64,000 nucleotides of DNA, taken from positions 39,564,426 through 39,628,425 of the forward strand of contig CP154955.1 in NCBI GenBank assembly GCA_039621445.1, given 5' to 3'. A model generated the notes under the pieces. It made no database searches, was not told the origin of the DNA, and saw only the letters and a program-made list of their open reading frames with translations. Origin of the DNA: Euglena gracilis. Its lineage: Eukaryota > Euglenida > Euglenophyceae > Euglenales. The position numbers and the translations under genes are program-made. Of this stretch, positions 12,952-25,600 are shown piece after piece. Position 1 is the first letter of the stretch. Every line of letters begins with the position of its first letter.

Positions 12952-12990
12952 CCCCCCCCCCCCACCCCCCCCCCCGCCCTCCCCCCTCCC
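12734..12990. repeat. Poly-C tract (about 250 bases)
   Basis: Almost pure C with scattered T, A and G, on the plus strand. Polyproline and polyglycine frames across it are artefacts. Its length is likely to be unreliable in any assembly. Confidence 0.95.
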
Positions 12991-13555
12991 CAATAACAAC
13001 ATCCTTTTGTGTGGACAAACTATGGCGGACATGGCGCAAATAGCAAATGGGTAAACGATAAAGGCAAAATCAGGCGGACATGTCATTTTTGTGGCAACGG
13101 AAAAAAGCAAAATTAGGCGGACATGTTGTTTTTGTGGCAAATGGATAAATGGTTTCGGGAAAAGTTTGGTGGACATGGGGTAAATGGTAAACGGTAAATG
13201 GTCTGTGGAATAAAAAAAAAACGGAGGAAATGGTCTGTGCCACATCAGGCGGACATGTCGTTCTTGTGGCCAATGGGGTTATGGGGGCATGTGAGAGGGA
13301 AATTTTTTTTGTGTTTGCAGGGATATGGGCGGTGTTGGAGTCCCAACGGAATTTACATTTTGTTCAGGGGTATGTGGCAAAAATGGGAAAAAAATTTTTT
13401 TTTGTGGAGTTGGGGGTGGAAAAAAAATAATAAAATTCCTCTTCCTCTGGGCATCAGGGTGGGGGCAGTGAGGAGGTGTGTGGAGGGGAGGGTTGGGTTC
13501 AACCTGTAAAACATTTTTCTTTTTTTTTCAGACGTGGCCCGCGTACAACAGTGGT

Positions 13556-13770
13556 TGCCTCCGCGGAGCCTCCGAGGAGGCTCCAAGGTAACCAGCCTCC
13601 GAGGAGCCTCCTCGGAGGCTCAAAATAACCAGCCCCCCCCCCCCCAGAGGATCCAGGTAACCGGCCTCCGTGGAGGCTCCGAGGAGGTTCCTCGGAGGCT
13701 AAAGTAACCAGACTCCGCGGAGGCTAAGGTAACCAGCCTCCCCGGAGACTCCTCAGAGGCAAACGTAACC
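13556..13770. repeat. GAGG/CCTC palindromic repeat array, part 2
   Basis: Five or six units of GTAACCAGCCTCCG..GGAGGCT, each able to fold on itself. The 1.2 kb separating it from part 1 contains the poly-C tract. Confidence 0.8.
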
Positions 13771-14021
13771 AAAACTTCGGATTCCACATTTGCTGGGACC
13801 CATCTGAAAATGCAGCATTGAAAAACTTCGCCTCCCGGGGCGGGTCGAAACAGGTCCCAAAATGGGTCGAAAATGCCGTTGGGGCACGTTCAGCAAAGAA
13901 TTGTCAAAGCCTGCCTGCAGGAAATATTTCACTTTTTGGGGGCCTGGTGCCCCCACCTAGGTGGTTGCTAAATCATAAAAACTTCGAAAGAATCTTACTC
14001 TCCCCTTTGCTGGACCCAACG

Positions 14022-14286
14022 CAGGGGTTTTTTTTAAGACCGGGGGGAGGGGGGGGGTCGGCACCCACCCACCCACCCCCGGAGTGGGGCCCCCCAGGGG
14101 CCCACCCACTTTTGCCCGAAAATGGCCAAAAATGCCAGAAATAGCACCTTTTTCAAAAAATTTGGCGCAGAAAAAAATATACCCACCAGCCCCTTCCCCC
14201 CCCGGGGGGGGAGGGGGTCCAAGGGACCCCCCCCCCTACCTGCCCCCCGGGGGAGGGGGTCCAAGACTTAAAAAAAAAAAACCCTG
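14022..14286 (+). mobile_element. Inverted-repeat element, family 2 (265 bp)
   Basis: The ends are CAGGGGTTTTTTTTAAGAC and the reverse complement of GTCTTAAAA...CCCTG. The flanks ACCCAACG and ACCCCACA agree at six of eight bases. Confidence 0.75.
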
Positions 14287-16189
14287 ACCCCACATCAAGC
14301 AATGGGTGGGTAGTGGCAGAGGAGGTACCTGGATGCATTGTATGTGCCACCACACAGACTGCACCACTGCACCGCTTGGCTGTGCACGTCTGTGAGCATC
14401 TTTTGGCGACGTGCCAAGCACTCGATGTTCTCTTCACAGTGTCATAATTGCATTGTGTATTACACATGGGGATACACTGCAACCAAGGTTCTGGTAAGCT
14501 TAGCAGTGGTCTCAAACTTGTGCGGAGGATCAGGCAGTGAAATTTCTCACTACGGTTTGGTTCGATTGGTGTTGGATTTATGGTTATGGGCTTGGGGGGG
14601 TCGTAATAATAACAGATAGAGGGTTTGATGTATTTATTTGCTGCATATGATATTACAAAACGAAATTGACTGGTCGCGGTCCCAACCGACCAGTCAATTG
14701 GTCGTTTGAGTGGTCAGCCCACCAGTCAACTTTGCAGATTTGGCCGGGCAAATTAAATATGCCAAAATAATAATAAAAATGTCACAACACATGTGAAATC
14801 ATGAATCCTGGGCCATTTGCACATCATATGGCAGGGGTGGATGGTCGAGGAGGGAAAATGCACAGGAAAGGAGGTGGTGATAGCCAGGGGTGTTGCCATG
14901 GTGGCAGAGGTCCCACACCAACAATGGATGCGCGCTGACTGAGTGGACGCTGGAAGGGCTTGAGCAGGCTTCTTTATTAGACCCCCGGGGGTTCCCCCCT
15001 CCACACAGCCCGGTGCTGGCACCCCTAGTGGGGGGGGGGGCAGGGGGACCCCCCCCCCCCCCGGAAAACTGGGTAGCCCTGGTCCGGCCCCGGGGGAGGA
15101 CAAAGGGAAAGGATGCCAAGCAAAAGATGTTAAAATATCATCCCTGTGAGGAGGAAAGGAGTGGAGGGGACAACGACACTGCCCATCTCACTTCGAATTG
15201 TTTGTTGGCCATTTGGTGGCTATGGCCACTTTTTTGGCGGGGGGAAGCAGTGTCCCAGAAAGCAGGCGGCAACTTCGCCAACCTTGAGGCAATAAACCGT
15301 GGCATGTGTTGGGGGGCCTGTGAACAGGGATGCCTGTCAGCAGCCTCTCAGTGCTCCCAGGCTGTAATGTGAGGGGGGTGGGCGGCACCCCAGAAACCGA
15401 CACGCGGAGGGGGGTGGAGTGAGTGAAAGGGGGGAGGCCGCTGGTAATTCCAGCACAGCTGATGTGAGAATCGGCCGTCGAGGAAAGTGCTCAATGGTGA
15501 GCATGGTAGCGCATGCAATGGGCAGAAAAAACGGCGGGCACACAGGACTCAGGCAGCATTCAGCTTGTGTGGTTCACCCACAGCACTGCAGCACACAAAA
15601 AAAGTATTCGCACCCGCAAGTGGCTCCAATGGCGACCTTGGTGCCGAAACACAAAATGCGACCTTGACGGCCACACTATGCAGGCCGCACCATGCAAGGT
15701 AGGGGGGCCTGTGCCGCGCTGCCCATTTCCGGCGGGCTGGGGGGTTGAGGTTGCGGACCCGGGCAGGGTGGGGAGCCGCTCAGGAGGCGACAGGGCAGTC
15801 ACCGCCGCGGGTTAGGTCCGACACTGCCCAGGCAAGGCCGGAGCAGCCACGACGTAAAGGGCACAGGCGGGCCGCCGCTGCGCGTTCCTTCTGAGCCGCC
15901 GCTGGGGAGGCCTGGCCTGGGTGCGGGGGTGGGGGCCCACCCCATTGGAAGTGATTCTGCAGGTGGTGCGTTTTGGCTGAGTTTGGGGGTTGGGGTGTGC
16001 CCATGCCATTGTTTACCGACCCCCCTCAATTGCACGAAGGCACCTTGTCTGTTTCTGTATTTCAGAGTTTATGACCGGCGCTAACTTCGCTTCTGGCCCA
16101 GTTTGTGTGGTGAGTGGTCAGAGATCCCTGATACCAGTGCTCTTGCGTTGCTCTTACTGGCCGTGTGCGCAACTCTGGTTTTTTACTGA

Positions 16190-16425
16190 ACCCCCCCAGG
16201 GGAGGGGGGGTCACTTTCCACTTTCAAAACCCGGTCAACCACTTCCTGCCCCCCTGGGGGGGTGGGGTCGGTCACGTTTGGAGGAGGGCAAACTTTGGGC
16301 CAAAAAAGCAAAGGATTTTGGTCAAAAATCCGGGGAAAAATGCCGCCTTTGGCGCCGGGTGGCTACTTTCAGCTTTTGGAGGTCACCCCTGGGGGTCGGG
16401 GAGGGGGTCGGACACGCCTTGAGCA
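16190..16425 (+). mobile_element. Family 1-like fragment
   Basis: GTCACTTTCCACTTTCAAAA followed by a GCCTTTGGCGCCGG degenerate hairpin and G-rich runs, as in family 1. No target duplication is visible. Confidence 0.5.
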
Positions 16426-16944
16426 GTGTATGGGTGTGACCCAGGCCAGCCATTGGTACCAAATGCACAACAACCCCACAGCTTGAGACCAACAGGTGGG
16501 CTCCGAGAGGAAGCCAGTTGACGCTCGGGGTCCTCCATCAACGGGGTTTGGGAGCCGGCCTTTGGCAGCACACTTCCCAAACAGTGGGCTGGTGATGTCC
16601 AGGCATCCCCTGGCGAAAGGGCCGTTGGGAAAAGTCGAACGGTTGCTGGGAAAAGGCGTGGGCATACTCTATTAGATGGGGGAGCATGTCTGGCTTCTTT
16701 TAAATGTTCTGATTGAGCTTACGGCCCTGGTCATTTAAGTGGTGCCAACCACTCCGATCGTCATCAATTATTGTTTTTCTAACTGGCACTGGTACCGGAG
16801 CACGACTGAATGCTAAACCACCAGTGACAATTAATCAGTTAAATGGGGCGAAATGATGGGTGGCTGGTACTTTGGCAAAAAGAAGCCATATCATCCATAA
16901 TTACGCTTCTGTGAATGGTGTGTGGCATATGCAAGTGCCTGGAG

Positions 16945-17244
16945 CAGGCTGTTTTTTACCAACCCCGGGGGGAGGGGGGTCCGGAGTGCCTTGGGCTGCC
17001 CAGGCAGGCACTGCCCCCCCCCCCCCCGGGGAATCGGATTTTGGCCTAGGCACATTCCTTTTGAAAATTAGCCATTTTTGACTCCCCGGCGCCTTCGGCG
17101 CCGGGTCTGTGCTAGGGCACTTTTGGCCGTGTGCCCCACCCCGGGGGGAGGAGGGGGGGGGTCGGATCGGGAGTGCCTTGGAGTGCCTGCCCAGGCGGGC
17201 ACCCCCCCGGGGTGGGGTCGGCACCCAACTAAAAAAACAGCCTG
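16945..17244 (+). mobile_element. Inverted-repeat element, family 4 (300 bp), exact 8-bp duplication
   Basis: The ends are CAGGCTGTTTTTTA and CAGGCTGTTTTTTTA (reverse complement). GCCTGGAG flanks both sides (16,937-16,944 and 17,245-17,252). The hairpin CCGGCGCCTTCGGCGCCGG is at 17,086-17,104, surrounded by GTGCCTGC/GCAGGCAC motifs. Confidence 0.88.
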
Positions 17245-17536
17245 GCCTGGAGCGCAAAAAAGGCACAGGCAAAAAAACACAACACAGCACAGCATGAAAA
17301 AATCAAAATTCACACAAAGCCCACATTAAGCATTCACATAAACCATGGTTTGGTGGGACGTGGCCTGTGCTACCTACCACACCTTGAATCGAGTGAGGCT
17401 GGCACAATGTTCACACCAACCCCAAAAATACAAACCTACCCCCCCAGGAAACCATCTCAAGACTAGTCAGTAAGTACAAGGGTTGGAGACAAATCCCCAC
17501 AGTGGGTGGAGGACATTTTCCCGGGCAGGTCCAGGT

Positions 17537-17920
17537 TAGGGGTTTTCTCAAGGACCCCAGGCGGGGGGGGGGGGTCCGCCGGCCGGCTGGAAAAGATGCT
17601 TGCTGGAAAAAAGGAGCTGACACCCCCCCCCCCCCAGAGGGTGGTCCAGCCGGCTGGGAGCTGGACCGGGCAAGTACCCAAAAAATGCAGTTGGGTTGGC
17701 ATTTTTCAGCCAAAATGCGGAGGTGAAAAACCAAAACACACCCAAAAATGCCAAAAAAATTGACACCTGTTTGGAAAGTTTTCAGTCCATCCTGGTTTCA
17801 CCAGGCTGGCCCGAACTTTATTTCAGTGGACAGGGGGGGGGGTCTGCGGCCCGGAAAAAAGGTGCTGGCTGGCTGGACCCCACCGGGAGGTGGGGTCCCC
17901 TCCAGCATAAGAAAACCCTG
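17537..17920 (+). mobile_element. Inverted-repeat element (384 bp), old copy
   Basis: The left end TAGGGGTTTTCTCAAGG and the right end (CAGGGTTTTCTTATG in reverse complement) pair imperfectly. The flanks GTCCAGGT and GTTCGAGT agree at five of eight bases, the differences being transitions. Confidence 0.6.
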
Positions 17921-18674
17921 GTTCGAGTCGCAGAAAACAAAGTTGACCAATTTTTCACACATTTGGGACCAGACTCCGGGTGAGGGTTTGGCACTTGGAC
18001 AGGACAAAGACCAAAGGTACTGAGGCTCTGTGCCAAGAAATGAGATGGCATTCTTCTTGTGGGGGGATCTGTTTTAGGTTTCATGCTTGTGGAGTATGTT
18101 GCTTGTGACGTCCCAGGACGATCTATTCATCCCACCACGTCTGCCCCGAACATTCGACTCGGGAAACCCTCCCAAAGGTGACAAAAAAGCTCAGGTTGTT
18201 GTTTGAACCTTAAATTCGGTGTTGGTGCCAGACGTGTTGGGCGTTGGGAAAGTCTTGCCTCATAATCCTTGCAGCTCCGCTTTCAACGTGCTGACTACCC
18301 TTGTTCAGCAAAGGCCACCTCCATGGATGGCAGGAACTTGTGAGCACCCAAAAATGGGGCGGCAAGGGGAGGGGCGGGGATAGGAAGGGAGAGGGGGGCG
18401 GGGAAAAACTGTCACCTGACAGAGGTTGGCTGGTACCGGGGACCCTGACAATTTGCCGGGTGGGACCCTGACAGGTTCTCGGGGATGACAATTTCGACAA
18501 TTTCCCGGGGGGGGGGGGGGTTGGTACCTTGTGCCCGGATGCCAACGCCGAAACGTGATAAATCAGCAATGGAGTTCATGGAATGCCAAACAAATCATAA
18601 TGGAGTTGGAAAAGGTCACTACTCATCTGGAAGAGGAGTCCCTCCGGAGGCTGAGTCCAGTGAACCGTGCCAGC

Positions 18675-18928
18675 CAGGGGTTTTTTTAAAGACCGGGGGG
18701 TCCCTCAACCACCCACTCCCTGGGGGGGACCCCCTGGGGGGGGGTCCAGGGGACCCACTCTAATTTCCCCGAAAATTGCCAAAAATTGCGGAAAATGCTA
18801 AAAATAGCACCATTTCAAAATTTTCATATCCCCCCCCCCTCTCCAGGGGGACCCCTCCGGGGGGGGGGGGGTCGGCCGGACTCACCCACCCTGCCCCCCC
18901 CCTGGGGATCCAAGACTAAAAAACCCTG
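18675..18928 (+). mobile_element. Inverted-repeat element, family 2 (254 bp)
   Basis: The ends are CAGGGGTTTTTTTAAAGACC and, in reverse complement, CAGGGTTTTTTAGTC. The interior resembles the 14,022 element (AATGCTAAAAATAGCACC). No target duplication remains. Confidence 0.65.
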
Positions 18929-21630
18929 TGACGGCACGCTCAGGAGCAAGGTTGAGATCGAAGTAGCCCGCGCCGGCGCCCACTTGTTTCTACGGAGACG
19001 TGTCACTGGAGGACAATGCGGAATGAGTCACAACGGCTGGCGGGAGGCACCCAACCGGCAAAAAGCACAGGTTCGAGGCTGGCACAAAAATTATGGGCTA
19101 AATTGATTTATAGGTCGATTTGAATCCGATAACACTGGGATAGAATCCGTGACATGGCTGTGGGGAGACTCCAGAGTGCAGTGAACAAAACCACGCCCCG
19201 CAAAGACTCCCTTTGGCACTAGACTAGCGAGAGGAATGCCTCCATACGGGTACCTGCGTTGCCGAGGGCAATGCTGCCAAAAGTCAGCCGGGATCAGTCA
19301 GGAATTACCCGTCCTGCTCGTCGTTGCGGTCCAGGCGGGGGATGCACGGCCCTGTCAACTGCATGCAAGCACCCTGGTCAGCCATGCCCTTGGGCGGGGC
19401 ATCGCCCAGCATCGCCTTTGAAGCCCTTGGAGGTAAGTGTACCTCTTGTACCCACATTCACGCAGACGCCTGCCTCCAGAGCATCCACATCAGAGCATAC
19501 AGCATCTACATTCACTTCATCCACTTTTATACACATTTGGTCATTTACCTACTTCACAATCACATTGGGGGGGGTACTGGTATCCCCCGACCGGAAAAAA
19601 AATTCCTCCGGCACTGCGCGCCGAGGTGGAAATGAAGTTGTTGAAGTGATTTTTGACTGATTTGATTCCCAAAAATCCCCAAAAAAATGGCAGAAGTGGG
19701 CATTTTCGGTCATTGGGGCCCAAAAACTTTTCGGCGCTTTGCAAATTTTCAAAAAAAATTTTCCACTAGCTCGCGCTGTTCAGGGGGGGGGGGGGATGCG
19801 CTGGACGGCCCTCGGAAAAAATGCGCAAAAATGCGCAAAAAAATGCACTGAGTTTGTGATATTCCTAAGGGAAAAAGGACTTCGAAAAATTCCCAAAAAT
19901 AAGCCCAAAATTAAACCAAAATCACCAAAAACAGCCGAAATGAAGGTATTTTTGGTCAAAAAAAAATGCACGAGCAAGGCGGCACTCTCTGTTCACCATA
20001 ACCAACAATGTCAGCCATGGTTGCCCCTTACTTGTGACCAGGGGAGAAGGATTCGATGTGGGGTCTCTGAAAACCCTAGTGTCCTCATCATCATTGGATG
20101 AGTACCCACACCTCATCCAAGTACCCACACCTCATCACCCAAGGGTTTTTTCTTGAGGCGGGTCCCTTGGGTGGAAAAAAAGTGCGAAAATGGGTTCGTT
20201 GGTTATAGAAATGGGTTAGTTGAACGTGGGCAAAATTCGGTGAGGATGTGGTTTGGTTGGTGTTGAAGAACGGTGTTGAAGAACACCAATGTCAAGTTTG
20301 TCTTTGACATATGGACAATGTGGACAACATGGACAATGTGGACAAAATGCCTCCAAAAAGTGTATAAAAAAAAGTGGGAAATGGGAAAAAAATGCGCAAA
20401 AAATGCGCAAAAATGCGCATTTTTGAAAAATTGACAAAAATGCGCAAAAAAATGCGCAAAAATGCGCAGCACATTTCCCTCCCCCGGCCTGTTTGTGGAC
20501 CCAGAGCGGTAAGGTTCACTAGAAATTCCACTTGCCAAACTTAGACGAGCTGGCCCCCGGGTGCTGCAAACCCTTAAACAGAGGGCTGGGGGCAGCTATC
20601 CCCACCACACCAAAAAAAAATTGGTGCAGTTTAGGAAACCAATTCTTGACCCAGCGCAAAGCACCAAACTTCCGCCAAAAGTCACAGGGGGTCGAGGGGG
20701 GGACACAACATACACCCTCAAAAAAAAACGCGACGCAAAAGACACAAAAAAAAACGGAAAGAAAAAATGCAAAAAAAGCAAATTGTATGCAAAATGCTTT
20801 AAGAGCACCCCGGGATGTACACTTTCCACTGGAGAGGACTTGGTAAACATTTTGGCTGCACCGTGGACAGTTTCCATTTTGAATAAGCATGTTGCTGACC
20901 AGAAAAATGCAAAAAAAAGACAAAAAAAGACAAAATTTTTGGTCTCGGGGGGAAATCAGGGCCAAAACGAGGAATTTTTCATAATTTTTTCCCGGCAAAA
21001 AAGCCAAAAATTGTCAGGGAAAGCAACACAAAATAACCTCAAATTATGCCAAATCAAAAAACGTAAAAAAAAACGCAAAAAAAAACTCATTTGTGTTCCC
21101 CACTGAAAAAAATGCCAGTTTAGGGTTAAAAAAAATTCGGTGCAAAGAGCAGGAAAGAAAAATGACTTTTTTGGGGGGGGGGTCCGGGTATCTCCTGGTT
21201 CTCCATGTTTTCTGCAGGCGGTGTGCTAAATTTTTCTTGGTTTGTCCTCGTCAATTGAATGCTGTCCTCGGCAGTGTCCCAGTAAAGAAAGGGCACTCGA
21301 CCACCCTCGGTGCAGCCCCAAGACGGGGACTTTAAAAAAAACTTTTTGAAACAGCTTAATATTTAGACTCTCATCAGCAGTTTAATGTCCTCCAACCAGA
21401 AACGCCACCTCCACCACCAATTGTGGTTCCCAAGTTCTCATCCTGTCCATTCTCCAAATGAACATTGCTAATTTGCGTTTTGTCTGAAAGCATTCTAAAA
21501 GAGTCATTTTCCACTTTTAACAGGCCAGACCATTTCTCTTTGGCAGGCCAGTCAATAACCTTCGACCTCCCCAGGGTTGGCTGCTTGGGCAACTGGGGCC
21601 AATATCATTCAAAATCAACAGACTTGGGTC

Positions 21631-21927
21631 CAGGCTTCTTTTTAAGGCCCCCGGGGGGGAGGGGGGGGTCCCCCCCCACCCACCCAGGGTGGCGCGGGAC
21701 CCCCCCCGGGGGGGGACCCCCCCAAAATCGGGCCCGTTAAAGGCAATTTTCAAAAAATTTCGGCGCTTCGCGCCGAAAAGGTATACCCAGCGCCTCCGGC
21801 GCGGGACCCCCCCCCCCCGGGGGGGGGGGGGCGGCCCGCGACCCCCCCCCCCCCCGGGGGTCCGGCCCGGAACCAACCCCCCACCCCCAGGGGCGGGGGG
21901 CAGTCAGGTGACTTAAAAAGAAGCCTG
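21631..21927 (+). mobile_element. Inverted-repeat element, family 2 (297 bp), exact 8-bp duplication
   Basis: The ends are CAGGCTTCTTTTTAAGG and CAGGCTTCTTTTTAAGT (reverse complement). CTTGGGTC flanks both sides (21,623-21,630 and 21,928-21,935). The interior has two adjacent small hairpins, GGCGCTTCGCGCC and GCGCCTCCGGCGC. Confidence 0.9.
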
Positions 21928-22585
21928 CTTGGGTCAATATTCAAGAAAAAAATAACTTAGGCGCTTTCAGCATCTGGGTGGGCAACTTCCGTCATTCCTG
22001 GAGCCTCCTCTGGCAAGAACAGTCACCGTGGGTGCGGACACACGCCGAGGGAGGCGGGGGACTACGTGCTGTGCCGCCGGGGCCCCATGCGGTGCTCTGG
22101 GCACTCAAGACCCGAGAGCTCTCTGCGGCAGTACACCTCGGCTGGAGGGTCCCCTGCCAGCCGCCTAAGGCTGTAGCGACAGCTGGTGGGGGGGGGGGCA
22201 CCCCACCCATACGGTTTCTGGGATTCAAGTGAAACAACAAAACTGCCCAAAAGTGGCTGAAAAGGCATATTTCGGATTCACAGTGCCAAACCCCATACCT
22301 ATTTCATGTTCCAGTCAACGATGATTTGCAACGGAGGAATCACCGGTGCCCCCTTTTTAGCCTGCCCTCCATCAGTTTGGATCTTCCAATGAGCTCCATC
22401 CTCTAGTTTTAAGTGTAGCTGAATGAATGCCAAACCACAGCATGGCCTCAGCGCTCAGCTTTCCTCTGCCCTCCAATCCCATGGCATGGGGAACCATTGG
22501 GACCCTCGCTGGGGGCGGAGGAGGAGGAGGTCGCAGACAGCCCCTCCGGCCGGTGAGTGCGCCAGAAGGCTGCGGGACGGCGGAC

Positions 22586-22634
22586 CTGACGGGCGGTGCG
22601 GTCCTCGTCCGACTCCGCAAACTTCACTTCGAGT
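22586..22634 (-). CDS. RRM module B, exon l (RRM2 last strand)
   Basis: Encodes ALEVKFAESDEDRTARQ. It starts five bases after CTG (GCGGC), a CAG/CTG intron, whereas the matching junction in copy A is GT-AG. The end is CGTCAG/GTCCGC or six bases earlier. Confidence 0.82.
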
Positions 22635-25600
22635 GCCGCCAGATCGCCGCTGGGCAACGGTGCGCAAACAAGTACCCCGAGACCATCTCTCCGCCTGGTG
22701 CCTGTGTCGACATAACTGGGGTATGTTTCCTCTCCATCAATCAAAATCACAATGTATATGTTGTGACACGGCAACAATATTGCACTCTCAAACCTTTGCC
22801 GTTTGACAGCTTGTAAAAACATATGAAAAACCTTCTGATAACATGTACACAAGCAGACTGTTGCGAGCTTTGTAGATTAAACAAAAAACAAGGGGCAATC
22901 CAGGTCAGAGCGCCTGTGCTCTGCAGCACCACCATGCCATTGCTACATTCACCTTGGGGGGGGGGAGGTTGTGTGGAATGCTACAATGCTCGGATTGTGT
23001 GGACACCCCACCACTCCCTTCGTTGCCGGGGGGGCTGTAGGTAAACCAGGCCAATGGCATGGGCAGGGAGTGGTGCAGGGCGGCCTTGGCGGCGGTGGCG
23101 CTGGCCAGGTCAACGAACTCGACGAGGGCGGCCCCCTTGCTCCGCCACCCAGGCACCGCTCCCCCCTGAAGGGTGCGTTGACCTCAACGTCGCTCCAGGG
23201 ATATGGGGAAGAGCAGGGGGGGGGAAAAAATGCAACTGGGCCCTTCAAATTATGCAAGTCAAAAAAATGCAAAAAAATGCAAAAAAAAATGCAAAAAAAT
23301 GCAAAAAAAATGCAACTTGCATGAAAAACCTGAGAAAAAGCTGGAATATAACAGAGCTTTGCTGCCTAAGATCAAAAAAAATTTCCAGGGCAAAATATTT
23401 TATGCAAAAAAATGCAAAAAAAATGCAAAAAAATCCATAAATATGGCAACCAACAACAAAATTTTTTTCCAGGGCAAAATATTTTATGTAGAAAATGCAA
23501 AAATATGCAAAAAAATTCAAAACATATGGCAACCAACTACAAAAATTTTTTCCGGGGAAAATATTTTATGCAAAAAAATGCAAAAAAATGCAAAAAAATG
23601 AAAATTTCGGGAAAAGCCGATTATGCAAAAAAATGCAAATTATGCAAGTTGCATTTCCCCCCCCCCCCTGGGAAGAGCCCCCCACATCTTATTACACAAC
23701 CACAAAGGGGTGCAATGGCGACCGTTAAGCCATTCCCGACCAGAAAACTGGCACCCACTCCAACTATTTTTTGAGAGAAAGTGAAAGAGGGCATCAATGG
23801 CAACTGGAATCACTAAATTTTATTGTCTGCATTCCTCGGTTTCAGTCACTTTGCGGCAGACGTTGATGGCTGGGCTGTGTGCGGGGGTTCCTACCCAGGG
23901 TGCCCTTGGCAGGCATCCTTTCAAAGGACCTGCCCCCTTATTCCAACCTGTCCCCGACCACCGTTTCCCAGGCATCACCCAATTCAAATGGCAGCTTTTC
24001 TTGGTCGTGCTTTGGCGTGGAAAAAGACTGTCTGATTATTGGCTTGCAAAAATTGTGCACCCGAGATAAGATAAGATAAGAACATAATAAATTCTCAATA
24101 CAAAAAGACAGGCGAATACACTACACTGTCATGCCCGCCAAGTGGGGTCAGGACAAAGCAGCGCCTGTCCGAAGCATCCGCATCCAACGGATGGACCCAT
24201 ACTTCCCAAACAGCAGCCGCAACTCCGGCTCTGGAATCTTGGGGGAGAGGTTTGCCACGTAGAGCCTGGAGGCTGGCACTGCCGGCCAAGACCATCCCAA
24301 GAGCACCCTGGGGTTGGTCGCAGGCCATTCTTTTCCCACAGCTTACGGGGGAGGGGGGGCCAACCACCCCCCAAACAATAAAAAAAACGTCGCAAAAGTT
24401 TTCAGAAACATAAAACTCCTCAGATGCTCCCCCAACTGCTTCAAAATTAAACCCCTCAAAAATCAGACCCGGTCTTATTTTTGGGTCCATTGCTGGAAAC
24501 CTCCAGGGGGGTCTTCTTGGGGGGGGATAGTCAATTTCCAGTTCCCAAAAACGCTCAAAATTGTCCTTCTGCGTTTCGCCCGGTGTGCAAATTGGCACAA
24601 GTAGGCAAGTAGACAAGTAGACAAGTAGAGTTGCCATGTTTTTTTTGCATTTCAGAAATCCCATAATTTTCGACATTTCAGAATTTTGTCTAAAAAAGGG
24701 TGTGCCAACAATTTTGGGAAATTTTCACCCCGACGGCACTTGGCGCCGTCGGGGGGGGGGGGTCTTATTTTGGGAGGGCTATTCGCAATCGGCCTGGCAA
24801 AACCCCCCCATTTAAATGGGCAGTGCTCAAATGCTGTGCAGTGCCCCAATGAATATCACACGCCCAAGGGTCCGAAAAAGAAATGCAAAAAAAAGTTGCA
24901 CCCCTTAAAACCATTTCGCGTTGAACTGCTTTGGTCAAAAGAGTCGGGCCCCTGAGGGTCAAAAACTCCGGTCTGATAAAATGAGCGCACCCTGTTCATT
25001 TAAATGGGAGGGAGGTTGCAGAAGATTATCACATCTGGGGAAAGAAAATCCCCCTGTTTTATTCAGGGATTCCCGCAATTCAGCAGCATTTTGCGGGATT
25101 TTGTGAAAATTGCAGAATTTTGCAGAATTTTGAAAAAAAAATCATTTTCTGAAGGATGTTATAGTTGCCTGAGTCAAGCTCAAAGAGGACTGCAGAAATG
25201 AGATTTTTTTGTATCCAAAAATTGACCCCAAATGAAGCAGGCCCAAATGGACAAAAGTGGATGGAAAGGGCTCAAAGTTGCGAACAATTAAATCAACAAA
25301 AAGTTCCAAAAAAGTGGTCAGGAATGCCAAAAAAATGAGATTGATGCTGCCCCATTCATTCAAACACGTTATGGACACTTCAGGAGGACAGATTTTAATA
25401 GCTCACAGTTCGTCCCAGTCATCTTGACCTTCACCAGAATTTGTTGTCTTCCTCTGACCACCAGGACAGCGCAATATTGTAGCACGACAGCTTGCCGAAC
25501 ACCAATTACGTATTTTCCAAATCCACAAAATATTTGTCAAGGATAAAAGAGCTGAGGAGGCTGATAGTGAAGAGGGTTTTGGAGCCCTTTTGGGGTAATC

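Larger units (their letters stand above)
10505..22580. other. No gene recognised; element-rich gap between RRM modules B and C
   Basis: Six or more inverted-repeat elements, the poly-C tract and GAGG arrays. GC-rich patches at 15,720-15,900 and 22,020-22,190 could hold unassigned exons on the minus strand, but no domain is recognisable. 19,800-21,100 is A-rich with ATGCGCAAAA repeats. Confidence 0.6.

Noticed and set aside
12470-13245. Long polyproline/polyglycine frames on both strands
   Set aside because: They come from the poly-C tract in every frame.
15812-16009. Minus-strand ACALYVVAAPALPG, reminiscent of an RRM first strand
   Set aside because: Lacks the N-L of the RNP2 motif and has no following RRM exons before module C.
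17915-17935. GGTTCGAGTC resembling a tRNA T-arm
   Set aside because: It straddles the end of an inverted-repeat element, with no acceptor, D or anticodon stems around it.
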